A stretch of DNA of 6,826 bases, from contig JABDPD010000335.1 in NCBI GenBank assembly GCA_013042895.1, forward strand, positions 1 to 6,826. The letters run 5' to 3'. A program made the position numbers and the translations under genes. Shown one piece after another: positions 1-5,842 of this stretch (position 1 is its first letter; each line of letters opens with the position of its first letter). The stretch comes from Boseongicola sp. (lineage in GTDB: Bacteria > Pseudomonadota > Alphaproteobacteria > Rhodobacterales > Rhodobacteraceae). Below the pieces are notes generated by a model. It did not search any database and had not been told where the DNA came from. It was given only the letters and a program-made list of their open reading frames with translations.

Positions 1-1317
1 CTCCAGAGCAGGATAGCGCAAACCCAGCGTTACACCTCGGGCAACATACGAAATGAGTAACGCCATCCAAAGTCCATGGTTGGCGTAAACAGGCACAAAC
101 ATCCACGCCGCAATCGCGTAAACTGCCGCCGATATGAGCATCATGTTGCGCATGTCAGCCGTCCTTGTCGCGCCAATGAAGATCCCGTCCAGCATCCACG
201 AAGCCACCCCAAGAACCGGAGCCGCAATCATCCAGGGCAGATAGATGCGCGCTTCGGCACGGACCTCTTCTGATGTCGTCATCAGGTCAATTACTGCGGG
301 TCCAAAGACCCAGACACACAACGCGAAGACAACCATCACACCGGCACCCCAAATGCTAGTCAAGATGGCTCCGCGCCTGAGCCGCCCCAAGGACTTTGCG
401 CCCATCGCCTGCCCCACCAAGGCCTCAGCGGCAAAGGCAAACCCATCGAGCGCGTAGGCTGTCACATGCAGAAATTGCAGCAACACCTGATTTGCAGCCA
501 ACGGCACATCCCCAAAATCGGCCCCAAGGAACAGGAACGAAACAAAGATCGCTTCCAGCAAAAGCGAGCGGATCAGGATGTCGCCATTCACCGACGCCAT
601 CCTGATAAGCCGAGCGCGATCCAATACCCGCTCCCATTGCTTCCAAAACGGTCGCAAGAACGCATCACGACAGAGCCAAAGTCCGACCGCCAAACCGGAC
701 CACTCTGCGATGAAGGTCGCTATGGCGACACCATTCACGCCCCAGCCGAAACCTAGAACAAAGACAAAGTTCAAAACGATATTCAGACCGTTCATCCAGA
801 CCTGAATGACCAAAACTGCACGTGTCCGCTCTGCCGCGATCAACCATCCGGTTATCCCATAAAGCGATATTGCCGCCGGCGCAGACCAAACGCGGATTTC
901 CATGTATCCGCGTGCCATCGACTCAACTTCAGCCGAAGCCGGGGACACTTGAAATGCCCCTGCAAAAATTGCCGCCTGCAGAACAATGATAACCGCCCCG
1001 CCGGTTAATCCGATCAACAACGACCGGCTAAGAAGCGCATCCGCCTCGGCCTGATCTCCCGCACCGAGCGCCTGCCCGGTCAAGCCCACGGTGCCCATGC
1101 GCAAGAATCCGAAAATCCAGTAGATCGCCGACAGGATAATCGCGCCGATGCCCACCGCACCAATGGGAACGGGATCACCCAACTGGCCGACGACAGCCGT
1201 GTCCACGATGCCCAATATCGGCACGGTTGCATTAGACAGTACAATCGGCAGTGCAATCGCCAACACCCGGCGATGCGTTATCGGCCTTCCCACGGTCTCG
1301 GTATCGCTCGCGCTCAC
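1..1317 (-). CDS. MATE-family (DinF-type) efflux transporter, C-terminus cut by window edge
   Basis: Inner-membrane multidrug/metabolite exporter that probably uses a proton or sodium gradient. The frame is open for 439 codons from the GTG at 1317 to the left edge with no stop. DinF/MATE proteins are usually about 440-460 residues, so only a short C-terminal tail is missing. About twelve hydrophobic segments are visible. The first helix has the typical LPIVLSN... pattern (residues 23-29) followed by GIVDTAVVGQLG, with Asp39 at the position of the conserved cation-coupling aspartate. GFLRMGTVGLTGQA follows near residues 70-83. The second half repeats the fold, with LAANQVLLQFL and ALDGFAFAAEALVGQAMGA, which are characteristic of the DinF branch. 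The GTG start overlaps the stop of the upstream thioesterase (GTGA), which suggests translational coupling. A second in-frame GTG lies 8 codons in and is a possible alternative start. The family call is firm; the substrate is unknown. Confidence 0.93.
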   Translation of the reverse strand, partial: MSASDTETVGRPITHRRVLAIALPIVLSNATVPILGIVDTAVVGQLGDPVPIGAVGIGAIILSAIYWIFGFLRMGTVGLTGQALGAGDQAEADALLSRSLLIGLTGGAVIIVLQAAIFAGAFQVSPASAEVESMARGYMEIRVWSAPAAISLYGITGWLIAAERTRAVLVIQVWMNGLNIVLNFVFVLGFGWGVNGVAIATFIAEWSGLAVGLWLCRDAFLRPFWKQWERVLDRARLIRMASVNGDILIRSLLLEAIFVSFLFLGADFGDVPLAANQVLLQFLHVTAYALDGFAFAAEALVGQAMGAKSLGRLRRGAILTSIWGAGVMVVFALCVWVFGPAVIDLMTTSEEVRAEARIYLPWMIAAPVLGVASWMLDGIFIGATRTADMRNMMLISAAVYAIAAWMFVPVYANHGLWMALLISYVARGVTLGLRYPALE

Positions 1318-1817
1318 TCGGCCAACTCGGCATCCGAAGGCATCAGGAAATGCCCGGTCGCCTGAGCAAATAAACGGCTTCGATTGTCCTGCCAGGCTTC
1401 AACGTGCACACTCGCATAGCGCCTTCCTGAGCGATTGACTTGTGCACGCGCATAGGCATCCCGCGGCAAGCCTGACCGCAAGTAGTCAACCGTGAAGTCA
1501 ATCGTTTTCGGAAGACTCGGCAGCGCCTCCAACGCAGATGCGTCCCCTCCCTCGATTTCGTGCCACAACTCCTGCCACCCAAGCTGGATGATCGCCGTTG
1601 TCTCCAAGAAGGCAGCAGTCACACCGCCGTGGATAGCAGGCAGCATCGGATTTCCGATGATTTGTTCGTCGAAATTCAGGACAGAGGTCAACTCATCGCC
1701 ACGCCGATCAAAGGTGATGTTCAAAAACTGAATATACGGCACACCCGCAACCAATGTCGCCAACGCCCGATCACGGCGTTCCTTTACAACTTGCATAGGC
1801 TCTGGACGTTTTCTCAT
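1314..1817 (-). CDS. PaaI/4HBT-type hotdog acyl-CoA thioesterase, Glu variant
   Basis: Predicted cytoplasmic thioesterase of 167 residues that hydrolyses an acyl-CoA to the free acid and CoA. The single hotdog domain covers roughly residues 25-160. The signature AIHGG lies at residues 61-65, with HGG at 63-65. It is followed seven residues later by Glu72 in the position of the catalytic acid, and then by the strand pattern TIDFTVDYLRSG (105-116) typical of PaaI-like enzymes. Known family members use either Asp (PaaI) or Glu (Arthrobacter 4-hydroxybenzoyl-CoA thioesterase, EntH, YdiI) here, so the protein should be active. Its ATG overlaps the stop of the upstream thioesterase (ATGA, 1814-1817). 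An internal ATG at 1796 is an alternative start that would remove seven basic residues. Its stop overlaps the MATE start. The natural substrate cannot be read from sequence. Confidence 0.9.
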   Translation of the reverse strand: MRKRPEPMQVVKERRDRALATLVAGVPYIQFLNITFDRRGDELTSVLNFDEQIIGNPMLPAIHGGVTAAFLETTAIIQLGWQELWHEIEGGDASALEALPSLPKTIDFTVDYLRSGLPRDAYARAQVNRSGRRYASVHVEAWQDNRSRLFAQATGHFLMPSDAELAE

Positions 1818-2251
1818 GCCTTTGCCTTCGCGGGCTCAATTGTGAAAGCGCCGGTCGCTGTAGCAACCGGATTGTCGCGGTCGTCATCCATTGCAACCGC
1901 CCGAACAAAAGCGACGGTCCGTGTCACGTGATAGCACTCTGCCCGCGCAACCAAGGCTTGCCCAGGTGCCGCCGAACGCATGTAATCAATCCGCAAATCC
2001 AAAGTGGCCGTGCTGCCGGGGTTCGCCGGATGTGCCATCACAGCGGCTCCACTGCAGGTGTCCATCAGCGTCGAGATTGCACCGCCATGGACAACCCCGG
2101 TGGCGGGATCACCAATCAGACGCTCATCATACGGCATCGCCAGTTCTGCCAGACCATCACCAATCTCTACAAATGCCATGCCTAATGCTTTTGCATGTGG
2201 AATGGCCTCAATGAACTGGCGCGCCACTTTTGCTCTCAGATCTGCCGACAA
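1814..2251 (-). CDS. PaaI-type hotdog acyl-CoA thioesterase, Asp variant
   Basis: First gene of the minus-strand operon, encoding a 145-residue single-domain hotdog thioesterase. VVHGG (53-57) is followed by Asp64 at the catalytic-acid position, as in PaaI. LRIDYMRSA (86-94) forms the central strand and ATGAF (132-136) the final strand. The start is TTG at 2251. It is supported by an AGGAGA Shine-Dalgarno sequence at 2261-2266, nine bases upstream, and by an in-frame TAG at 2276-2278 with no ATG between it and the TTG. The protein is paralogous in fold to the next gene (HGG and acidic residue at the same spacing) but diverged in sequence. The pair probably hydrolyse different acyl-CoAs or form a mixed assembly; this is inference. 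The substrate is unknown. Divergent placement from MerR and acyl-CoA dehydrogenase genes suggests a role in acyl-CoA catabolism or detoxification. Confidence 0.91.
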   Translation of the reverse strand: MSADLRAKVARQFIEAIPHAKALGMAFVEIGDGLAELAMPYDERLIGDPATGVVHGGAISTLMDTCSGAAVMAHPANPGSTATLDLRIDYMRSAAPGQALVARAECYHVTRTVAFVRAVAMDDDRDNPVATATGAFTIEPAKAKA

Positions 2252-2373
2252 GGGTTTGTTTCTCCTCTGTGTGATCTATCAATCAGCGCGACCGCTCCGT
2301 TGCAAGCCCTAGCGCATCATCGTCGTTGATCCTCAACCAAACCACGGCTAACCTTGGCTAAGGGAGAAGCCGC
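2252..2373. promoter_or_regulatory. Divergent intergenic promoter region between thioesterase and MerR operons
   Basis: This 122-base gap separates the minus-strand thioesterase operon from the plus-strand regulators and must hold promoters for both directions. For the plus strand, TTGATC at 2326-2331 and TAACCT at 2349-2354 (17-base spacer) form a weak sigma70-like pair. A direct repeat GGCTAA (2347-2352 and 2356-2361) and a near-palindrome CCTTGGCTAAGG (2352-2363, five of six pairs) sit beside it and could be an operator. The Shine-Dalgarno AGGGAG (2361-2366) lies seven bases before the ATG at 2374. For the minus strand, TTGCAA at 2300-2305 is a possible -35, but I see no good -10. None of these sites is certain. 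Confidence 0.4.
2261..2266 (-). promoter_or_regulatory. Ribosome binding site that fixes a TTG start
   Basis: On the minus strand the sequence AGGAGA is followed by nine bases and then TTG (2251). It is a near-consensus Shine-Dalgarno sequence. No ATG or GTG start exists in frame between it and the upstream stop, so the thioesterase most likely starts at TTG. Confidence 0.7.
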
Positions 2374-2742
2374 ATGGCTGAGGAACGCTTAAACTTCAAA
2401 GAAATGTGCGCGCGGTTCGACGTAACGCCGCGTACTTTGCGGTACTACGAATACATCGAATTGCTTTCTCCCGAGAAAGAGGGCCGCTCCAGATTTTACA
2501 GCACCCGCGAGATCGTCCGCATGACACTTATTCTGCGGGGGCGTCGCTGGGGCTTTAGTCTGGAAGAAATCCGGCAATGGCTTTTGATCTACGAAGCCGA
2601 AGGCACCGCCACGCAATACCGCGAGTTTGTGCGCCTTGCGGACCGTCAGCTTGAGGTTTTGGACGCAGAGCTTGAAACCCTGAAGACCACCGTCAAAGAC
2701 CTCAAACGCGCACGCGAAGACGTGCTGAAATCGCTCGATTAA
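2374..2742 (+). CDS. MerR-family transcriptional regulator (LiuR-like), first of a tandem pair
   Basis: DNA-binding regulator of 122 residues. The N-terminal winged helix-turn-helix of the MerR family covers about residues 6-75: [16 protein letters not shown] (11-26) is the helix-turn-helix, and a wing and second helix pair follow, containing LILRGRRWGFSLEEIR. Residues about 80-120 form the expected dimerising coiled coil. The short C-terminal part has no cysteine pair, so this is not a metal sensor of the MerR/CueR kind. The LILRGRR-GFSLEEI pattern is typical of regulators of acyl-CoA and branched-chain amino acid catabolism such as LiuR. About 38 of 70 N-terminal residues match the downstream MerR protein in an ungapped hand alignment. 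The start is ATG with AGGGAG seven bases upstream. Its ligand is unknown; an acyl-CoA is a reasonable guess from context. Confidence 0.92.
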   Translation: MAEERLNFKEMCARFDVTPRTLRYYEYIELLSPEKEGRSRFYSTREIVRMTLILRGRRWGFSLEEIRQWLLIYEAEGTATQYREFVRLADRQLEVLDAELETLKTTVKDLKRAREDVLKSLD

Positions 2743-2782
2743 GCACGATAGCCACGGCAAAGTCGCGCCGATGAGCGTCGTG

Positions 2783-2816
2783 ACGTGACGTTTCCTTTAC
2801 GTTTACGTCAACGTGA
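2783..2816. promoter_or_regulatory. Candidate MerR/LiuR-type operator, ACGT-repeat palindrome
   Basis: Five ACGT tetramers occur within 32 bases, starting at 2783, 2788, 2799, 2805 and 2811; the last three are spaced exactly six bases apart. The last three lie in a 20-base imperfect palindrome (2797-2816, TTACGTTTACGTCAACGTGA) in which eight of ten position pairs are complementary. From memory, sites described for LiuR regulators are also palindromes built on spaced ACGT cores, which fits the LiuR-like proteins on either side. Binding by either protein is inference. The site lies about 60-90 bases upstream of the predicted transcription start, so it could be an upstream control site rather than a classic MerR spacer site. 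Confidence 0.55.
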
Positions 2817-2836
2817 CTTGCAGGAGCGCCATCGGA

Positions 2837-2866
2837 TTGGCATGTGCCCAACAATTCAACAATGAT
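2837..2866 (+). promoter_or_regulatory. Candidate sigma70-type promoter for second MerR and fatty-acid operon
   Basis: TTGGCA (2837-2842, five of six to the -35 consensus) and AATGAT (2861-2866, four of six to the -10 consensus) are separated by 18 bases. This would start transcription near 2873, just before the ribosome binding site at 2880. An imperfect inverted repeat GGCATGTGCC (2839-2848) overlaps the -35 element. This is motif matching only. Confidence 0.35.
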
Positions 2867-2879
2867 CCGACCGCGTATT

Positions 2880-2886
2880 GGAGAGA
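2880..2886 (+). promoter_or_regulatory. Ribosome binding site that favours a GTG start
   Basis: GGAGAGA at 2880-2886 stands immediately before GTG at 2890, with six bases between GGAG and the start codon. The longer reading from TTG at 2878 would place this Shine-Dalgarno sequence inside the gene and has no ribosome binding site of its own. Confidence 0.7.
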
Positions 2887-2889
2887 TCC

Positions 2890-3291
2890 GTGACCGAGCA
2901 CTATTTAACAATTCGCCAAATGTGCGACGCCTATGACGTGACACCCCGCACCCTGCGGTTCTACGAGGCCAAAGAGCTGATTTCGCCTGTTCGTCAGGGC
3001 ACACGTCGTCTTTATACCCGCAAAGAACGTGCGCGCCTCAAGCTGATACTGCGCGGAAAACGTTTCGGCTTCAGCCTCGAAGACATCCGCCAGTTGCTCG
3101 ATCTCTACGACACATCCGGCCAAAACCTCGCCCAGATCCAGCGGGCGCATGAACTGGCAAAAGAACGTCTCGGCGACATGATAAGGCAGCGCGACGAGTT
3201 GGATATCGCCATCGACGACCTGCGCCAGCAAATGGAATGGGGAGCCGAAATGATCGACACCCTAACCTCAAAGTCAACCGCCGCCGAATAA
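2890..3291 (+). CDS. MerR-family transcriptional regulator (LiuR-like), second of a tandem pair
   Basis: MerR-type regulator of 133 residues if started at GTG 2890, which has an ideal ribosome binding site; the frame also extends to TTG at 2878. The helix-turn-helix [16 protein letters not shown] (11-26) aligns residue for residue with the upstream paralogue, and the following [19 protein letters not shown] closely resembles LiuR-family proteins. A predicted dimerising coiled coil follows at about residues 80-118, ending in a variable tail. There are no cysteines for metal sensing in the C-terminal part. Only 28 bases separate it from the acyl-CoA dehydrogenase gene, so it is probably co-transcribed with that operon and the most likely candidate to regulate it, perhaps with feedback through the ACGT palindrome upstream of its own gene. 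The inducer, perhaps an acyl-CoA, is a guess. Confidence 0.92.
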   Translation: MTEHYLTIRQMCDAYDVTPRTLRFYEAKELISPVRQGTRRLYTRKERARLKLILRGKRFGFSLEDIRQLLDLYDTSGQNLAQIQRAHELAKERLGDMIRQRDELDIAIDDLRQQMEWGAEMIDTLTSKSTAAE

Positions 3292-3319
3292 CGAACTTTC
3301 GACACGAAGGACCCGACCG

Positions 3320-5098
3320 ATGCCAAGCTACACACCACCCGTCAAAGACATTCAGTTCCTGCTCCACGAAGTATTGAAGGTCTCCGAAAGCGACACGCCC
3401 GGTTATGACGAATTGGAAGCCGATTTCACAGGTGCGGTTCTCGAAGAGGCTGGCAAAATTGCCGCGAATGTCCTGCAACCGTTAAACGGCAGCGGCGACG
3501 AAGAAGGCTGCACGCTCGAAAACGGAGTGGTTCGCACTCCGAAGGGCTTCAAAGAGGCTTTCTCTATGATGGCGGAGGGCGGTTGGACTGGTCTCGATTG
3601 CGATCCCGAGTATGGCGGCCAGGGCATGCCCCACCTTTTGAACACCGCCACCGGCGAGATGTTTTCTTCGGCCAACATGGCTTTCCAAATGTACGTCGGC
3701 CTGACCCACGGCGCAGCCTCCGCCTTGCACGAGCATGGTTCGGAAGACCAAAAGGCAACCTATTTGCCCAAGCTCTACTCTGGCGAGTGGACCGGCACGA
3801 TGAACCTGACCGAACCGCATTGCGGCACAGACCTTGGCCTTATCCCCACAAAGGCCGAACCGCAGGACGATGGCAGCTACAAAATAACGGGCCAGAAAAT
3901 CTGGATCTCCGGCGGCGAAAACGACCTTGGCGGAAACATCGTCCACCTCGTTCTTGCGAAAATTCCAAACGGTCCAGAGGGCGTCAAAGGCATCTCGCTG
4001 TTCGTTGTCCCGAAATTTATCGTGAACGAAGACGGCTCGCTTGGAGATCGCAATGCAGTGACCTGCGGCGGTCTTGAGAGCAAAATGGGCATTCACGCGA
4101 ACTCGACATGTGTCATGAATTACGACGGTGCCACCGGCTGGCTTGTCGGTGAGATGCACAAGGGCATGCGCGCGATGTTCACCATGATGAACGAAGCCCG
4201 CCTTTCGGTCGCGCTTCAGGGCTACGCACAAGCCGAGGTTGCCTACCAGAACGCCCTTGGTTTCGCCCGTGACCGCCTGCAAGGCCGTGACGTGACCGGC
4301 ACCAAAAATCCAGAAGGTCCTGCTGATCCGATCATCGTACACCCCGACGTGCGCCGTAACCTTCTCGATCAGAAATCCATCGCCGAAGGCGGCCGCGCTC
4401 TTGTCTATTGGGGCGCCACCATGATCGACCGTTCACAGCGCGCAGGCGATGCAGAAGCCGAAGCCATGATCTCGCTCTTGATCCCTGTTATGAAGGGCTT
4501 CCTCACCGATAAGGGCTTTGAAGCCACTGTTCTGGCTCAACAGACCTTGGGAGGGTCCGGCTTCACCAAAGAGTGGGGTATGGAACAGTTCGTCCGCGAT
4601 GCCCGTATCGCGATGATCTACGAAGGCACTAACGGCATCCAGTCGCTTGACCTTGTTGGTCGCAAACTCGGCCAAGACGGTGGCAAGGCGGTCATGGCAT
4701 TTTTTGAGCTGGTCAAGTCCTTCATCAAGGAAAACGACGGAGACGAAACGTTCAAAGCCCAATTCCTCGATCCATTGAAAAACGCCTCTAAGGACCTTCA
4801 ATCCGCCGCGATGTATTTTATGTCCAATGGCATGAAGAACCCGAACAACGCACTCGCCGGTTCGTACGATTTCATGCACTTGTTTGGGCACGTCGCCACC
4901 GGTCTGATGTGGGCGCAAATGGCTGGAGCCGCGCAGTCTGCACTCGTCGCTGGCGCCAGCGATACGGACTTCTACACCGCCAAGATTGAAACCGGTCGCT
5001 TTTACATGGCGCGGCAACTGCCGATGACATCGACCCATCTTGCGCGTATTCAATCTGGGGCCGACCCGGTAATGACGCTGGAGGCCGCCAACTTCTAA
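3320..5098 (+). CDS. Acyl-CoA dehydrogenase, long form with C-terminal extra domain (FadE/DmdC-like)
   Basis: FAD-dependent enzyme of 592 residues that introduces the alpha-beta double bond into an acyl-CoA and passes electrons to an electron-transfer flavoprotein. Apparent order: a short N-terminal extension (about 3-35), all-helical N domain (about 40-157), beta domain with [11 protein letters not shown] (163-173) and [12 protein letters not shown] (188-199), helical C domain with [35 protein letters not shown] signature, then an extra helical domain (about 465-590) found in long bacterial dehydrogenases. Glu435 in YEGTNG aligns with the catalytic base of medium-chain dehydrogenases. The start ATG has AAGGA a few bases upstream. 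This length and architecture are shared by fatty acyl-CoA dehydrogenases and by methylmercaptopropionyl-CoA dehydrogenase (DmdC) of DMSP-degrading roseobacters. No hydratase of the DmdD type is seen adjacent, and the thiolase downstream favours beta-oxidation. The exact substrate is open. Confidence 0.95.
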   Translation: MPSYTPPVKDIQFLLHEVLKVSESDTPGYDELEADFTGAVLEEAGKIAANVLQPLNGSGDEEGCTLENGVVRTPKGFKEAFSMMAEGGWTGLDCDPEYGGQGMPHLLNTATGEMFSSANMAFQMYVGLTHGAASALHEHGSEDQKATYLPKLYSGEWTGTMNLTEPHCGTDLGLIPTKAEPQDDGSYKITGQKIWISGGENDLGGNIVHLVLAKIPNGPEGVKGISLFVVPKFIVNEDGSLGDRNAVTCGGLESKMGIHANSTCVMNYDGATGWLVGEMHKGMRAMFTMMNEARLSVALQGYAQAEVAYQNALGFARDRLQGRDVTGTKNPEGPADPIIVHPDVRRNLLDQKSIAEGGRALVYWGATMIDRSQRAGDAEAEAMISLLIPVMKGFLTDKGFEATVLAQQTLGGSGFTKEWGMEQFVRDARIAMIYEGTNGIQSLDLVGRKLGQDGGKAVMAFFELVKSFIKENDGDETFKAQFLDPLKNASKDLQSAAMYFMSNGMKNPNNALAGSYDFMHLFGHVATGLMWAQMAGAAQSALVAGASDTDFYTAKIETGRFYMARQLPMTSTHLARIQSGADPVMTLEAANF

Positions 5099-5111
5099 AA
5101 CCGGAGCTCAC

Positions 5112-5324
5112 ATGCCCAAACGCCTTCGACTAACCCGCCGCTTTCCCGTCGCCATGACTGAAGATGGCTACCGCCGTCTCAAGAAGTTTTCGGCGGAAGC
5201 GGGGTTAGACGAAGGCGAGGCACTAAGCTTCTTGTTCGAGAACTTCAACTCGGTGATGGACCACGACAACCTCACCACCCGCCTGAGATTGTTTAACGCT
5301 GAACTAGATTCGAGAAAGAGATAA
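5112..5324 (+). CDS. Small basic protein, predicted ribbon-helix-helix fold
   Basis: A 70-residue protein with a very basic N-terminus (KRLRLTRR). The pattern RFPVAMT (10-16), helix EDGYRRLKKFSAEAG (17-31) and helix DEGEALSFLFENF (33-45) matches the strand-helix-helix layout of CopG/Arc-type ribbon-helix-helix DNA-binding proteins; the alternating strand residues would contact DNA. A further amphipathic stretch (52-68) ends in RKR. GGAG lies five bases before the ATG, and the gene begins 13 bases after the dehydrogenase stop, so it belongs to the operon. It may be a local regulator, but the fold call rests on pattern only, and no toxin partner is evident: the next gene encodes an exported protein. 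I do not recognise a named family. Confidence 0.72.
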   Translation: MPKRLRLTRRFPVAMTEDGYRRLKKFSAEAGLDEGEALSFLFENFNSVMDHDNLTTRLRLFNAELDSRKR

Positions 5325-5326
5325 TC

Positions 5327-5842
5327 ATGCGCTTTATCAAATCTTTATCAGCGGCCCTTCTGATTTCATCTCCGGCATTCGCTTTTGATGAGGACGAAAA
5401 AACCCGCCTAGAAGCCACACTTGCAGCCTACGCCACAAGTCTAGAGACCGCCGATTACCGGGCCGTTGTCGACGCTCTCCCCCCAGGTGTCATTGAGCTT
5501 TTGTCCGAGCAAGCCAAGCTCTCACCCGAGACCATTCGCACCTCCGTTGCCGCTCAAATGTCTACCATTCTGGCCAACGCCAAAGTTGAGAGCTTCACAA
5601 TGGACATCAACACTATGACCGGTGGCACAACCGCGGAAGGCACGAATTACGCGTTCCTGCCCACAACATCCCGTATCATTGTCGGCGATGCCCCGGTTCA
5701 AGAGGCCAAAACACTGACCCTCGCCGTTGAAGACAATGCCACTTGGCACCTCATGCGCATCGAATTGGACCAGCACTACATCATCTTCCGCGCCGCATAT
5801 CCCGAATTCTCCGATGTGCCCCTGCCGGAGATCCCTGAATGA
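5327..5842 (+). CDS. Exported protein of unknown function, possible NTF2-like fold
   Basis: A 171-residue protein with a clear Sec signal peptide: basic MRFIK, a hydrophobic stretch (7-15), and AFA before Phe20, so cleavage after Ala19 is likely. The mature acidic protein of about 152 residues has no cysteines, so it is not a lipoprotein and has no disulfides; it should be periplasmic. The opening helix (LEATLAAYATSLETADYRAVVDALPP) and the late strands ending in NATWHLMRIEL faintly recall NTF2/SnoaL-like domains, in which a long helix precedes a curved sheet; this is a weak structural guess. It starts two bases after the RHH gene and overlaps the GST gene by four bases, so it is tightly embedded in the catabolic operon. 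The function is not recognised. Confidence 0.85.
   Translation: MRFIKSLSAALLISSPAFAFDEDEKTRLEATLAAYATSLETADYRAVVDALPPGVIELLSEQAKLSPETIRTSVAAQMSTILANAKVESFTMDINTMTGGTTAEGTNYAFLPTTSRIIVGDAPVQEAKTLTLAVEDNATWHLMRIELDQHYIIFRAAYPEFSDVPLPEIPE

Larger units (their letters stand above)
2743..2889. promoter_or_regulatory. Intergenic regulatory region between the two MerR genes
   Basis: This 147-base gap separates the two regulators. It holds a cluster of ACGT motifs (2783-2814), then a plausible promoter and the ribosome binding site for the second MerR gene. No T-run or strong hairpin follows the first MerR stop, so read-through from the first gene is possible. Its length and content suggest that the second regulator and the acyl-CoA dehydrogenase operon have their own control point here. 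Confidence 0.6.

Noticed and set aside
76..805. Several short plus-strand open frames across the left 800 bases
   Set aside because: They are antisense to a continuous 439-codon MATE transporter frame that runs off the left edge; their translations are rich in Arg, Pro and His as expected for shadow frames.
2743..2790. Terminator after the first MerR gene
   Set aside because: No stable GC stem followed by a T-run is visible; only scattered short complementary stretches.
4286..4297. GTGACGTGAC-like sequence in the dehydrogenase gene, similar to part of the ACGT cluster
   Set aside because: It encodes conserved-looking residues in frame, lacks the palindromic extension and sits mid-gene; judged coincidental.
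3482..4342. Long open frame of 286 codons on the minus strand, antisense to the acyl-CoA dehydrogenase gene
   Set aside because: The plus-strand frame encodes an unmistakable dehydrogenase with all motifs. The antisense frame shows no recognisable domain and is a normal by-product of high-GC codon bias.
4433..5053. Minus-strand open frame of 206 codons inside the dehydrogenase gene
   Set aside because: Same reason: shadow of a strongly supported gene, with no ribosome binding site or family motif seen.
5112..5842. Toxin-antitoxin pair formed by the RHH-like gene and the following gene
   Set aside because: The second protein has a clear signal peptide and no RelE, PIN or other toxin motif, so a classic pair is unlikely.
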